From Glycomyces harbinensis (lineage in GTDB: Bacteria; Actinomycetota; Actinomycetes; Mycobacteriales; Micromonosporaceae): a stretch of DNA of 64,000 nt. The notes beneath the pieces were generated by a model. It was not told the DNA's origin. It searched no databases and saw only the letters and a list, made by a program, of their open reading frames with translations. Below are positions 1 through 7,867 of the stretch, piece after piece. The stretch lies in NCBI RefSeq assembly GCF_900101745.1, contig NZ_FNAD01000004.1, forward strand, positions 124,001 through 188,000, written 5' to 3'. The number at the start of each line of letters is the position of its first letter. Within the stretch, counting starts at the first letter, position 1. The position numbers were made by a program, and so were the translations under genes.

Positions 1-324
1 GAAGGCCTCCACGAGCCGCTCGGACGCCTCGACCGAGTGCGCGAGGGGCTTCTCGATGAGCGCGTGGACCCCGGCCTCGGCCAGGGCCAGGCCGATCTGC
101 TCGTGGTAGCCGGTCGGGCAGGCGACCACGGCGTAGTCGATCCCGAGGCCGATGAGCTCTTCGACCGTGCCGACCAGGACGGCCCCGGACGGCAGGGCCG
201 AGCCGTCGGCGACCGGGTCGGCCACGCCGACGAGGTCGACGCCCTCGAGCGCGGCGAGGACGCGGGCGTGGTTGCGCCCCATGGCGCCCAGGCCGATCAA
301 TCCGGCGCGAAGGTCTGCGGTCAC
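1..324 (-). CDS. Gfo/Idh/MocA-family oxidoreductase, partial (N-terminal 108 residues)
   Basis: NAD(P)-dependent sugar oxidoreductase, cut by the left edge of the window so that only the Rossmann half is visible. Residues 7-14 carry the dinucleotide-binding signature GLIGLGAMG, followed by NHARVL, and a later EKPLA contains the lysine of the family's conserved EKP motif. The GTG start at 322-324 overlaps the TGA of the upstream aminotransferase gene in a GTGA, so the two are probably translationally coupled. A Gfo/Idh dehydrogenase paired with a DegT aminotransferase is the usual way to oxidise a sugar hydroxyl to a ketone and then aminate it (WlbA/WlbE, WbpB/WbpE, NtdC/NtdA). The actual sugar substrate cannot be told from the visible part. 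Confidence 0.88.
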   Translation of the reverse strand, partial: MTADLRAGLIGLGAMGRNHARVLAALEGVDLVGVADPVADGSALPSGAVLVGTVEELIGLGIDYAVVACPTGYHEQIGLALAEAGVHALIEKPLAHSVEASERLVEAF

Positions 325-1415
325 GAGAGGTCCTCCAAAGCGTTCACCGCGTCGATGACGCGGTCGATCTCGCCGTCGGTCAGCGAGGGGTGGACGGGGA
401 TGGACAGGACCTCCGCGGCGGCCCGATCGGTCTCGGGGAGGTCGACGTCGATGTGCCGGTAGGGGATGAGCTTGTGGATCGGGGTCGGGTAGTAGACCGC
501 CGAGCCGATCCCCGCGTCCTTGAGCTGCGCCTGCGCGCCGTCGCGGTCGCCCTCGACGCGCACCGTGTACTGGTGGTAGATGTGCCGCACGCCGGCGGCG
601 ACCGGGGGCACCGTGACGGTCTTGATCCCGGCGTCGAAGCGGGCCGCGTTCGCGCGGCGGCGCTCGGTCCACTCGTCGAGCCGGCCCAGCTGCACGCGGC
701 CGATCGCGGCGGCGACGTCGGTCATGCGCATGTTCGCGCCGACGATCTCGTTCGCGTAGCGCTGCTCCATGCCCTGGTTGCGCAGCAGGCGCAGGGTGCG
801 CGCGAGCTCGGCGTCGTCGGTGGAGACCATGCCGCCCTCGAGGGAGTGCATGTTCTTCGTCGGATAGAAGCTGAACGTCCCGGCCGCGCCGAAGGAGCCG
901 ACCGGCTTGCCGCCGATCTGCGCGCCGTGGGCCTGGCAGGCGTCCTCCAGGATCGCCAGCGAGTGGCGCTCGGCCAGCGCGGTCAGGCGGGTCATGTCGG
1001 CGGGGTGGCCGTACAGGTGCACCGGCATGATCGCGGCGGTCCGGGGCCCGACGAGGGCGGCGACGGCGTCGGGGTCGAGGCCGAAGGAGTCGGGCTCGAT
1101 GTCGGCGAAGACCGGGTCGGCGCCGACGAGGCGGACCGCGTTCGCGCTGGCGGCGAACGAGAAGGAGGGGACGATGACCTCGTCGCCGGGGCCGATGCCC
1201 ATGGCGAGGAGGGCGAGTTGGAGGGCGGAGGTGCCCGAGTTGACGGCGACGCAGTGCGCGGTGCCGGAGACGGCGGTGAAGGCCTCTTCGAAGGCGGCTA
1301 CCTCGGGGCCCTGGACGACCATTCCGGACCGGAGGACTCTGACTGCGGCTTCGATCTCGTCGTCGCCGATGTGCGGTTTCGCCGGGGGAATGAAGTCCCG
1401 CTGCTCGTCCGGCAT
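321..1415 (-). CDS. DegT/DnrJ/EryC1/StrS-family PLP-dependent sugar aminotransferase
   Basis: A 364-residue enzyme predicted to aminate a nucleotide-linked keto sugar using PLP and usually glutamate. Visible family landmarks are NSGTSALQLALLAMG near residue 60, PSFSFAASANAV, HLYGHPADM, the EDACQAHGA segment, and SFYPTKNMH, whose lysine forms the internal aldimine. I chose the ATG at 1413-1415 because a GGGGG Shine-Dalgarno tract lies six bases upstream; an in-frame ORF extends 31 codons further but has no comparable site. The stop overlaps the start of the downstream Gfo/Idh oxidoreductase (GTGA). Together they suggest an amino-sugar pathway for the envelope polymer genes nearby. Exact substrate unknown. 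Confidence 0.92.
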   Translation of the reverse strand: MPDEQRDFIPPAKPHIGDDEIEAAVRVLRSGMVVQGPEVAAFEEAFTAVSGTAHCVAVNSGTSALQLALLAMGIGPGDEVIVPSFSFAASANAVRLVGADPVFADIEPDSFGLDPDAVAALVGPRTAAIMPVHLYGHPADMTRLTALAERHSLAILEDACQAHGAQIGGKPVGSFGAAGTFSFYPTKNMHSLEGGMVSTDDAELARTLRLLRNQGMEQRYANEIVGANMRMTDVAAAIGRVQLGRLDEWTERRRANAARFDAGIKTVTVPPVAAGVRHIYHQYTVRVEGDRDGAQAQLKDAGIGSAVYYPTPIHKLIPYRHIDVDLPETDRAAAEVLSIPVHPSLTDGEIDRVIDAVNALEDLS

Positions 1416-1462
1416 TCGTTCCCCCTGGGTTTGTGGGTACGTCGGTGGTGATGCGACGTCGA

Positions 1463-1468
1463 TAATAC
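1463..1468 (-). promoter_or_regulatory. Candidate -10 element for the aminotransferase-oxidoreductase pair
   Basis: TATTAT on the minus strand, about 47 bases before the ATG at 1415, in the gap after the isomerase gene. No convincing -35 hexamer accompanies it, so this is tentative. Confidence 0.3.
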
Positions 1469-1518
1469 CGATGCAATCCGGCGTTAACGCGGGGAGAACT
1501 CCCATCAACGTCGAAGCG

Positions 1519-2319
1519 TCACCCGGGTGAACGCGAGTTGAGCGCGTCGCGGGCGAATTTCAGGGATTCGTGCAGGTCATCGGCCCGCCGGGTCCGGTTC
1601 CCGCTCTTGCGGGTGGAGACCTCGACGGTGATGGAGCCGTCCCAGTCGGAGGCGCCGAGCGATCCGAGGAGTTCGGCGCAGGGCTGGGAGCCGCGGCCGG
1701 GGACGAGGTGCTGGTCGGCTCCGGGCGCGGTGCCGTCGCACAAGTGGATGTGCCTGAGGCCCTTACCCATGCGCTCGGCCATGGCGATGGCGTCGGCCCC
1801 GGAGGCGGCGCAGTGCGACAGGTCGAGGGTGTAGGCCTCGTAGCCGTGGCGGGTGGGGTCCCAGTGGGGCCGGTAGGGCACGAGATTCCGCTTGCCGACC
1901 TTGAGCGGGAACATGTTCTCCACGGCGATGGTGACCTGGGGGTATCGGGCCCTGAGGCCGTCCAGGACGGTGGAGAACTTCGCGGCGTACTCGCGCTGCC
2001 AGGAGAACGGCGGGTGGATGACCACGGTCGGCGAGTCGAGGTATTCGGCGGCCTGGACCGAGCGGCGCAGGCGCGTCCACGGGTCGGCGCTCCACACGCG
2101 CTGCGTGACCAGGAGGCACGGGGCGTGGACGGCGCCGATCTTGACGCCGTAGTGCTTGGCGAGGCTGGCCGCGGCCGAGGGGTCCTGGGAGACCCGGTCG
2201 GTGAAGACCATGAGCTCGACCCCGTCGTAGCCGAGTTCGGCGGCGAGCTCGAAGCCCACCGCGGTGGGCTCCGGGTAGACGGAGGTGGTCGACAGCAGAA
2301 CCGGGACGGACTGGGTCAC
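1519..2319 (-). CDS. Sugar phosphate isomerase/epimerase-like TIM-barrel protein (AP endonuclease 2 fold)
   Basis: A 266-residue xylose-isomerase-like TIM barrel. Likely metal ligands of the family appear in order: TVVIHPP, the Glu of VENMFP, the Asp/His of LDLSHC, HIHLCDG, and a final Glu in ITVEVS. Members isomerise or epimerise sugars or act on small cyclitols, and sequence alone does not give the substrate. The GTG at 2317-2319 is taken as the start because TACCCT, a -10 box, ends seven bases upstream and there is no ribosome-binding site, which fits a leaderless message. It lies 103 bases upstream of the aminotransferase on the same strand and may belong to the same sugar pathway. Confidence 0.8.
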   Translation of the reverse strand: MTQSVPVLLSTTSVYPEPTAVGFELAAELGYDGVELMVFTDRVSQDPSAAASLAKHYGVKIGAVHAPCLLVTQRVWSADPWTRLRRSVQAAEYLDSPTVVIHPPFSWQREYAAKFSTVLDGLRARYPQVTIAVENMFPLKVGKRNLVPYRPHWDPTRHGYEAYTLDLSHCAASGADAIAMAERMGKGLRHIHLCDGTAPGADQHLVPGRGSQPCAELLGSLGASDWDGSITVEVSTRKSGNRTRRADDLHESLKFARDALNSRSPG

Positions 2320-2326
2320 GGGGACA

Positions 2327-2332
2327 AGGGTA
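2327..2332 (-). promoter_or_regulatory. -10 element of a leaderless promoter (isomerase gene)
   Basis: TACCCT followed by seven bases and the GTG start at 2319. The upstream promoter region runs into the 33-bp tandem repeat. Confidence 0.45.
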
Positions 2333-2338
2333 CGCCCT

Positions 2339-2437
2339 GCACATTTACGGCTCGCAAGCTTCGCCGTGGCCGCACATGTACGGCTCGGGAACATCGCCGT
2401 GGACGCACATTTACAGCTCGCGAGCTTCGCGGGGACG
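2339..2437. repeat. Three imperfect 33-bp tandem repeats in a divergent intergenic region
   Basis: Copies lie at 2339-2371, 2372-2404 and 2405-2437. Each begins GCACAT(T/G)TAC(G/A)GCTCG and continues to a TCGCCGTGG- or TCGCGGGG-type end. They sit between the leaderless isomerase gene (minus) and the leaderless cysteine-rich gene (plus). A unit length divisible by three makes them readable as 11-residue peptide repeats on the plus strand (AHLRLASFAVA and variants), but no start or ribosome site supports translation. Repeated operator sites or a decaying repeat are the simplest readings. Confidence 0.85.
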
Positions 2438-2521
2438 GGGGGCCGACGGCCGGTGAACGTCGCGGTGCCCGCTCGCCCGCGGTGGGCGCGGCGCGTACCG
2501 GTCCGGGCGCGGGGCTGCGGG

Positions 2522-2527
2522 TACCGT
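2522..2527 (+). promoter_or_regulatory. -10 element of a leaderless promoter (cysteine-rich protein gene)
   Basis: TACCGT, then six bases, then the ATG at 2534. No Shine-Dalgarno sequence is present. Confidence 0.5.
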
Positions 2528-2533
2528 TGACGG

Positions 2534-3370
2534 ATGACCGACGAGGTGGCCGCGGGTTTCGACCGCGAGTGGGTGGAGTTCCTCGATCCGGCCGATCAGG
2601 ACACGATGGTCCGGGCCGATCTGACCTGGCTCCTTTCGAGGTGGGGCTGCATCTTCGGCAAGCACCCCGACGAGGGCGGGTGTCCCGGCATCGACCAGGG
2701 CAGTCCCGCCGACGGGTGCTGCCTGCACGGGGCGTTCTACACCGACGAGGCCGACGTGCGGCGCACGAAGGAGATCGTCAAGAAGCTCACCCCCGAGACC
2801 TGGCAGCTGCACCGGCGGTGGAAGGACACCATCGTCGACGACACCCTCGAGAACGACGAGGGCGAGGAGGAGCCGGCGAAGAAGACCGCGGTGGTCGACG
2901 GCGCGTGCGTCTTCCACAACCGCGAGGGCTTTCCGACCGGCTCGGGCTGCGCCCTGCACCAGCAGGCGATGCGCGACGGCGTGCACCCGATGGAGTACAA
3001 GCCCGAGGTGTGCTGGCAGCTGCCGGTCAAGCGCGACTTCAAGACCGAGCACCGCGCGGACGGCACAAAGGTCGACGTCACCCTCATCACCGAGTTCGAC
3101 CGGGCCTCGTGGGGTCCGGGCGGGCACGACTTCGACTGGTGGTGCACGGGTTCGCCGCTGGCGCACACCGCCGCCGAGCCGGTGTACCTGTCGTACGCGG
3201 TGGAGCTGACCGAGCTGCTCGGCGCCCCGGCGTACGAGCGCCTCGCGGACCTGTGCGCCGAGCGGGACGAGCGCGGCCTGGTCGCCCCGCACCCGGCGAG
3301 CGCCGCCGCCCTCAAGCGGCTGCCGATCCCGCTGCGGCGGCGCAAGGCGGACGCGACGCCCCTGAACTGA
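2534..3370 (+). CDS. Conserved cysteine-rich protein of unknown function
   Basis: A 278-residue soluble protein with no signal peptide or membrane segment. Nine cysteines and several histidines fall in metal-site-like clusters: WGCIFG and GGCPG, then DGCCLHG, GACVFHN, SGCALHQ, EVCWQLP, WWCTG and DLCAE. The layout recalls cluster- or zinc-binding families of the YkgJ/DUF3109 kind, but I do not recognise the family with certainty. The only strong clue is the cysteine pattern, which suggests an iron-sulfur or zinc site. The ATG follows a -10 box by six bases, so the message is probably leaderless. A hairpin terminator follows at 3405-3437. Confidence 0.78.
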   Translation: MTDEVAAGFDREWVEFLDPADQDTMVRADLTWLLSRWGCIFGKHPDEGGCPGIDQGSPADGCCLHGAFYTDEADVRRTKEIVKKLTPETWQLHRRWKDTIVDDTLENDEGEEEPAKKTAVVDGACVFHNREGFPTGSGCALHQQAMRDGVHPMEYKPEVCWQLPVKRDFKTEHRADGTKVDVTLITEFDRASWGPGGHDFDWWCTGSPLAHTAAEPVYLSYAVELTELLGAPAYERLADLCAERDERGLVAPHPASAAALKRLPIPLRRRKADATPLN

Positions 3371-3404
3371 AGGCGGCCCTGAACTGAAGTCGGCCCATGA
3401 CGCA

Positions 3405-3437
3405 CGAGGCCCCCGGCGCATCGCGCCGGGGGCCTCG
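3405..3437. terminator. Bidirectional intrinsic terminator
   Basis: A perfect 15-bp GC-rich stem (3405-3419 with 3423-3437) closed by the loop ATC, between the convergent cysteine-rich and glycerophosphotransferase genes. No T-tract. Confidence 0.85.
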
Positions 3438-3449
3438 CCCTTCGAGGGG

Positions 3450-5147
3450 TCAGGCGGCCTGGACCGGTTCGCCGACGAGCGCGGCGACCTCCTTGCGGAC
3501 CGGTTCGGCATAGGTCTCGCGGACCGCGCCGGCGAAGACCTCGAAGAGGTCGCCGGGGGCGTGGTCGCCGAGGTAGTACTCGCGGGTCGCCTGGCGCCGC
3601 ACGGCCTTGGAGTCGGTCACGAGCATCTCGTCGAGCACCGCCTCGATGTTGGCCGCGCCCGGCTCCAGCAGGTACGCGCCCTCGGCGACCGGGAACTCCT
3701 CCAGGTAGTCCTCGCGCAGGCCCTTGGGGTCGGTCATGGCGAAGGGCCGGCCGCTGTAGAGCCAGTCCGAGGCCGCGCCGCTGATGTCGCTCACGGCGAC
3801 GTCGGCGGCGTTGATGCAGTCGACGAGGCTCAGCTCCTGCTCGGCGGCGGGGCCCCAGCGGTGCGGACGCCCCGTGGAGGCCGCGTCGGCGGCGAGGATC
3901 GCGCGGATCTCCTCGGCGTGGGCCTGGTAGGCGGCGTTGGTGCGCGTGTAGGGGTGGGTCCGGAAGATGACGCTGGCCTCGCGGGCGAGGACCGCCTGGA
4001 CGATCGTCCGGCCCTCCTCGAGGGACGAGTAGTTGACGTCCTCGGTGAAGCCGGTCCACGTGGGGGCGTAGAGGACCACGGGCGCCTCGCCCTCGGCCCG
4101 CTCGCGCTCGCCGACGCGGATGCCGTGCAGCTGGGGGCGGCCGATGAGCCGGAACTTGTGCTCGGGGAGGTCGACGCCGTGGCGGTGGTAGCGGTCGACG
4201 CCAGCCTGGCCGGCCACGAACACCCGGTCGTACATGAGCGAGAGGGCGCTGCGGCTGATGGCCTTGTCCGAGTCGCCGTGCATGAGCTGGATGTGCAGCA
4301 GCTCGCCGTGGCGGATGAGCGCGGTGTTCTTCTGCGCGTGGTTGGAGTAGAAGCAGGCGCGCACGCTCTGGGGCAGGAGCTTGTCGAGGACGTTCTGCCC
4401 GGGGGCGAGGACGATCGGCGCGCTCGTGCACGCGGCGGTGCCCTTCATCAGGTGCGCGTCGCGGACCAGGACCAGGTAGGGGTCGCCGATCTGGTCGAAG
4501 TACGGCAGCCACATCTGGATCTGGTACTCCGAGAACCGCGCCCCGCCGAAGTGGACCACGAACCGCGGCTGGAGGGCCTCCACGGCGGCCACGACGTCCT
4601 CGTCGATCGGGTGGGACTCGACGCGGCGGCGCCGCAGGTTCGCCAGGACCGCGACGGCGGTCCAGAGCAGGACGGCCAGCATGATCCCCAGCGCGGCGGC
4701 GTCGGTGACCGGCCGCATGGGCTCGGGCACGGCGGCCGCGAACGGCAGCAGCGTCGCGGCGGCGCCCGTCGCGGAGATGATCAGCTTCGGCTCGGCGGCG
4801 CGCTGCGCGAAGCTGCGGTGCACGACCAGGTTGACCGTCTCCAGGTGGGACAGGCCGAGGGCGATGCGGACCGCGCCGGCGACGGCCAGGAATCCGGCGG
4901 CCAGGACGCAGGCCGCGGTCAGGGTCCACAGCGGGGTCTCGCCCGACCAGGCGGCGACGAGGACCGCGAGGACGGCCAGCAGCTTGGCGGTGCGCACCGT
5001 GGCCTGGTCGTCCCGGTAGGACCAGGCGGTGACGGCGAGCACGAACGCGGCCAGCGCGTAAGCGATGAGGGGCGTCGGCGCGATCGCCGCGGCGATCACC
5101 GCTGCGAGCGCGATGACCTCGTACCGCTGCCTCCACAAACGGGTCAT
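3450..5147 (-). CDS. CDP-glycerol glycerophosphotransferase-like membrane protein (TagB/TagF family), copy 1
   Basis: A 565-residue enzyme expected to transfer glycerol-phosphate (or a similar polyol-phosphate) from a CDP donor to a growing teichoic-acid-type chain at the inner face of the membrane. About four hydrophobic helices occupy residues 10-170, and a GT-B transferase domain fills about 195-545. Two signature sites are present: LMHGDSDK, the counterpart of the HGTxxK motif with the first catalytic histidine, and FRTHPYTRTN with the second. Later SDISGAASDWLYSGRPF is also typical. ATG 5145-5147 is preferred over GTG 5151-5153 because the AAGGGAG ribosome site is correctly spaced only for the ATG. 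A close paralog lies directly upstream. Polymer chemistry is inferred from family. Confidence 0.88.
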   Translation of the reverse strand: MTRLWRQRYEVIALAAVIAAAIAPTPLIAYALAAFVLAVTAWSYRDDQATVRTAKLLAVLAVLVAAWSGETPLWTLTAACVLAAGFLAVAGAVRIALGLSHLETVNLVVHRSFAQRAAEPKLIISATGAAATLLPFAAAVPEPMRPVTDAAALGIMLAVLLWTAVAVLANLRRRRVESHPIDEDVVAAVEALQPRFVVHFGGARFSEYQIQMWLPYFDQIGDPYLVLVRDAHLMKGTAACTSAPIVLAPGQNVLDKLLPQSVRACFYSNHAQKNTALIRHGELLHIQLMHGDSDKAISRSALSLMYDRVFVAGQAGVDRYHRHGVDLPEHKFRLIGRPQLHGIRVGERERAEGEAPVVLYAPTWTGFTEDVNYSSLEEGRTIVQAVLAREASVIFRTHPYTRTNAAYQAHAEEIRAILAADAASTGRPHRWGPAAEQELSLVDCINAADVAVSDISGAASDWLYSGRPFAMTDPKGLREDYLEEFPVAEGAYLLEPGAANIEAVLDEMLVTDSKAVRRQATREYYLGDHAPGDLFEVFAGAVRETYAEPVRKEVAALVGEPVQAA

Positions 5148-5166
5148 GTTCACTCCCTTGAAGCAC

Positions 5167-5187
5167 GAGTTAACGGGCTATTAACTC
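5167..5187 (-). promoter_or_regulatory. Inverted repeat GAGTTAA-N7-TTAACTC upstream of the glycerophosphotransferase gene
   Basis: Perfect 7-bp arms around CGGGCTA, 20 bases upstream of the ATG at 5147. The core AGTTAACGGGCTATTA recurs with one extra base at 7868-7884, upstream of the LicC-like gene. Probably an operator or an activator site. Confidence 0.5.
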
Positions 5188-5270
5188 AAGATGAAGTAAA
5201 CACGCATCCGTCCGCGCTCCGGTGGCAGGTATCACGAAACCGCCGCCCGCGGTCCGGAACTGCAAAAACG

Positions 5271-5300
5271 CCGAGGGGCCCGCCGCGGCGGGCCCCTCGG
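5271..5300 (-). terminator. Intrinsic terminator of glycerophosphotransferase copy 2
   Basis: A perfect 14-bp stem with the loop GC. In the minus direction it is followed after two bases by TTTTT, one of the few true U-tract terminators in this window. Confidence 0.88.
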
Positions 5301-5310
5301 ACGGCGTCGC

Positions 5311-7026
5311 TCAGGCGGCCCGTTCGACCGGCAGCGCCGACTCGCCCGTCGCGACCTTGCGGACCCGGTGCCCGTAGGTCGCCTTGACCTCCTTGGCGAA
5401 CAGCGGGATCAGTTCGCCCGGCTCGACGTCGCCCAGGTAGTACTCGCGGACCTCCGCCCGCACCCCGGCCTTCGAGTCGGTCAGCAGCAGCTCGTCGAGG
5501 ACCTGGTCGATGTTCGCGGCCTCCGGGTCGAGCAGGTAGGCGGCCTTCGCCAGCGGGAACTCCTCCAGGTACGCGGCCCGGAACCCCTTCGGGTCGGTCA
5601 TCGCGAACGGCCGGCCGCTGTAGAGCCAGTCCGAGGCCGTGCCGCTGATGTCGGAGATCGCCACGTCGGCGGCGTTGATGCACTCGGTCAGGCTCACCGC
5701 GGTCTCGGCCTGCCCGCCCCACAGGTGCGCCCGGCCCGTCTGCGCCGCGTCCGCCGCGATCAGCGCCTTGATCTCGTCGGCGAGCGCCTGGTAGGCGGCG
5801 TTGGTGCGCGTGTACGGGTGGGTGCGGAAGACGACCGTGACGTCCCGCTTGAGGAGCGCCTCCACGATCCGCCGGCCCTGCTTGAGCGAGGAGTAGTTGA
5901 CGTCGGCGGTCAGGCCCGTCCACGTGGGCGTGTAGAGCACCACCGGGCGGCTGCCCTCGATCCGGGCGCGCTCGCCGACCTGGAGGTCGTGCAGCTGCGG
6001 GCGGCCGATCCGCTTGAACTTGTAGTTCGGGATGTCCACGCCGTGGCGGTGGTAGCGGTCGACGCCGGCCTGCCCGGCGACGAACACCCGGTCGTACATG
6101 AGCGACACCGGGCTGCGGCTGATGGCCTTGTCAGAGTCGCCGTGCATCAGCTGCACGTGGATGTACTTGTCCAGCTTGATGAGCTGCGCGTTCTTGACCG
6201 CGTGGTTGACGTAGTAGCAGGCGCGCACGCTCTCGGGCAGCAGGCTGTCGAGCACCGACTGGGCCGGGACGAGCACGATCGGCGCCGCGGTCCTGGCCGC
6301 GATCCCGTCGAGCAGGTACCGGTCGCGGATGATGATGAGGTACGGGTCCCCGACGGCCTCGAAGTAGTCGAGCCACATCTGGAGCTGGTACTCCGACTCG
6401 CGCGCGCCCGCGAAGTGCACCACGTAGCGCGGCTGGAGCCGCCGGACCGCGCTGATGACCTGCGTGTCGACCGGGTGCGACTCGCGGCGGCGGTGGAGGT
6501 AGTTCTCCAGGACCGCCGAACCGGTCCACCCGAAGACGGCGAGGGACGCCGCCAGGAGCACCAGGTCGGTCGCGAGCGCCGCCGGCCCGGCCGCGAAGGC
6601 GGCCAGGGCGTAGAGCACGGCGAGGCCGTTCACCAGGCCCCCCACCACGGCCGGCGCCGTCCAGCGCTGGCGCCGGGTCCGGGTGACGCCGAGGTTCACG
6701 GTCTCCAGGAAGCCCACGTTCAGGGCCCGGGCGACGATGTCGGCGTAGGCGATGAACAGCGTGACCATGAGGCCGGCGGCCAGGAGCGGCCAGCGTTCGA
6801 GGCCGCCGGCGCCCCAGGCGCAGATGAGCACCGACAGGGCCGTGAGCGTGCGGGCGATCCGGACGCTGGCGACCGCGCCGCCGAACTGCCAGGGGACCAC
6901 GGCGAAGACGGCCAGCGACAGGGCGAGCGGCACCCAGCGCAGGTCGGGCAGCGCCACGGCGGTGGCGACCGCCGCGAACGCCAGTAGGTTCAGGCGGATG
7001 GACCAGGATTTGAGCAGATTCTTCAA
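5311..7026 (-). CDS. CDP-glycerol glycerophosphotransferase-like membrane protein (TagB/TagF family), copy 2
   Basis: A 571-residue paralog of the downstream gene, alike along its whole length, with the same four or so N-terminal membrane helices and the same GT-B domain. Catalytic landmarks are LMHGDSDK, FRTHPYTRTN and SDISGTASDWLYSGRPF. The start appears to be TTG at 7024-7026, with a weak AAGGG site ten bases upstream; no in-frame ATG or GTG is better placed. Two adjacent enzymes of this type could act in sequence, as a primase adding the first glycerol-phosphate (TagB role) and a polymerase (TagF role), or could use different polyol-phosphates. Which is which cannot be read from sequence. 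The gene has its own U-tract terminator, so copy 1 is transcribed separately. Confidence 0.87.
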   Translation of the reverse strand: MKNLLKSWSIRLNLLAFAAVATAVALPDLRWVPLALSLAVFAVVPWQFGGAVASVRIARTLTALSVLICAWGAGGLERWPLLAAGLMVTLFIAYADIVARALNVGFLETVNLGVTRTRRQRWTAPAVVGGLVNGLAVLYALAAFAAGPAALATDLVLLAASLAVFGWTGSAVLENYLHRRRESHPVDTQVISAVRRLQPRYVVHFAGARESEYQLQMWLDYFEAVGDPYLIIIRDRYLLDGIAARTAAPIVLVPAQSVLDSLLPESVRACYYVNHAVKNAQLIKLDKYIHVQLMHGDSDKAISRSPVSLMYDRVFVAGQAGVDRYHRHGVDIPNYKFKRIGRPQLHDLQVGERARIEGSRPVVLYTPTWTGLTADVNYSSLKQGRRIVEALLKRDVTVVFRTHPYTRTNAAYQALADEIKALIAADAAQTGRAHLWGGQAETAVSLTECINAADVAISDISGTASDWLYSGRPFAMTDPKGFRAAYLEEFPLAKAAYLLDPEAANIDQVLDELLLTDSKAGVRAEVREYYLGDVEPGELIPLFAKEVKATYGHRVRKVATGESALPVERAA

Positions 7027-7121
7027 CTCGGCGTGCCCTTACATGGTGTTTCGCTGATCGGTGCGTGTCGGGCGTCGGCGCCGCTGCCGCGCGTTTCGTT
7101 TCGCCGGGTCGAAGGCGTGGC

Positions 7122-7817
7122 CTACTTGAAGGCCTCGTTGACGCTGTTGAGGTCCTCGGCGAAGTCGACCTCGATGACGTTGTGCTGGGAGATGTCGACG
7201 GCCTCGAACTTCAGGCCGTCCTTCTCGATGGCGAGCTCGATGCCGCCCTCGAAGTAGTCCTGGTCGTCGACCTCGGCGAGCCGCTTGGCCACCAGGGCCC
7301 GGTCGTCCGCGGAGACGTAGTTGATGCCCACGGCCTCGCCGAGCGCGCCTTCGGAGACCTGCTTGGAGAGCTTGTTGATGTAGCCGTCGGCGCCGAGGGT
7401 GTACTTGACCTCCTCGTCGGAGACCTTCGCGGTGTTGACCGCGACGAAGGAGTGGTCCATGGCGATGTGCGGGAGGAGCACGTCGAGGACCTGGGGGTCG
7501 AAGACGACGTCGCCGTTGAGCCACAGGACCCCGCCGGGGCCGAGGATGTTGAATGCCTTCAGGAGGCTCTTGGAGGTGTTGGTGTCGCCGTAGGCCTGGT
7601 TGTAGATGAAGCCGACGTCGGGCACCTCCTCCATGATCATCTCCTTCTTGTATCCCACGACCAGGTGGATGGAGTGTCGGCTGAACCGGGAGGTGAGCAG
7701 CCGGAGCGAGCGGCCCAGGATGGTCTCGCCGGTGTTCAGGGGCGTCAGGGACTTCGGGTGCGGCTTGCCGAGCCGCGAGCCGACGCCGGCCGCGAGGATC
7801 ACGATGTTCGTGGACAT
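7122..7817 (-). CDS. LicC-like sugar/choline-phosphate nucleotidyltransferase
   Basis: A 231-residue NTP transferase. The N-terminal NIVILAAGVGSRLGKPHPK is the nucleotide-binding loop and catalytic lysine region; VGYKKEMI, YNQAYGDTNTSKSLLKA and WLNGDVVF follow the LicC-type order. Such enzymes make CDP- or UDP-activated head groups such as CDP-choline. Next to teichoic-acid-like polymerases it could supply an activated phospho-alcohol, but the substrate is not determined. The ATG at 7815-7817 has GAGGTGG eight bases upstream; the longer GTG start (7829) would overlap that site and is rejected. The upstream gap holds a motif shared with the glycerophosphotransferase promoter region. Confidence 0.8.
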   Translation of the reverse strand: MSTNIVILAAGVGSRLGKPHPKSLTPLNTGETILGRSLRLLTSRFSRHSIHLVVGYKKEMIMEEVPDVGFIYNQAYGDTNTSKSLLKAFNILGPGGVLWLNGDVVFDPQVLDVLLPHIAMDHSFVAVNTAKVSDEEVKYTLGADGYINKLSKQVSEGALGEAVGINYVSADDRALVAKRLAEVDDQDYFEGGIELAIEKDGLKFEAVDISQHNVIEVDFAEDLNSVNEAFK

Positions 7818-7867
7818 GTCGAGAGCCACCTCGTTCGGTTAGGGTGCTGGATTCGTGCAGTTTACCT

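Noticed and set aside
2339-2437. Possible CRISPR array
   Set aside because: The three 33-bp units are contiguous, with no spacers, and no cas genes are present.
5148-5153. GTG start two codons upstream for the first TagB/F-like gene
   Set aside because: The ribosome site overlaps that GTG and is correctly spaced only for the ATG at 5147.
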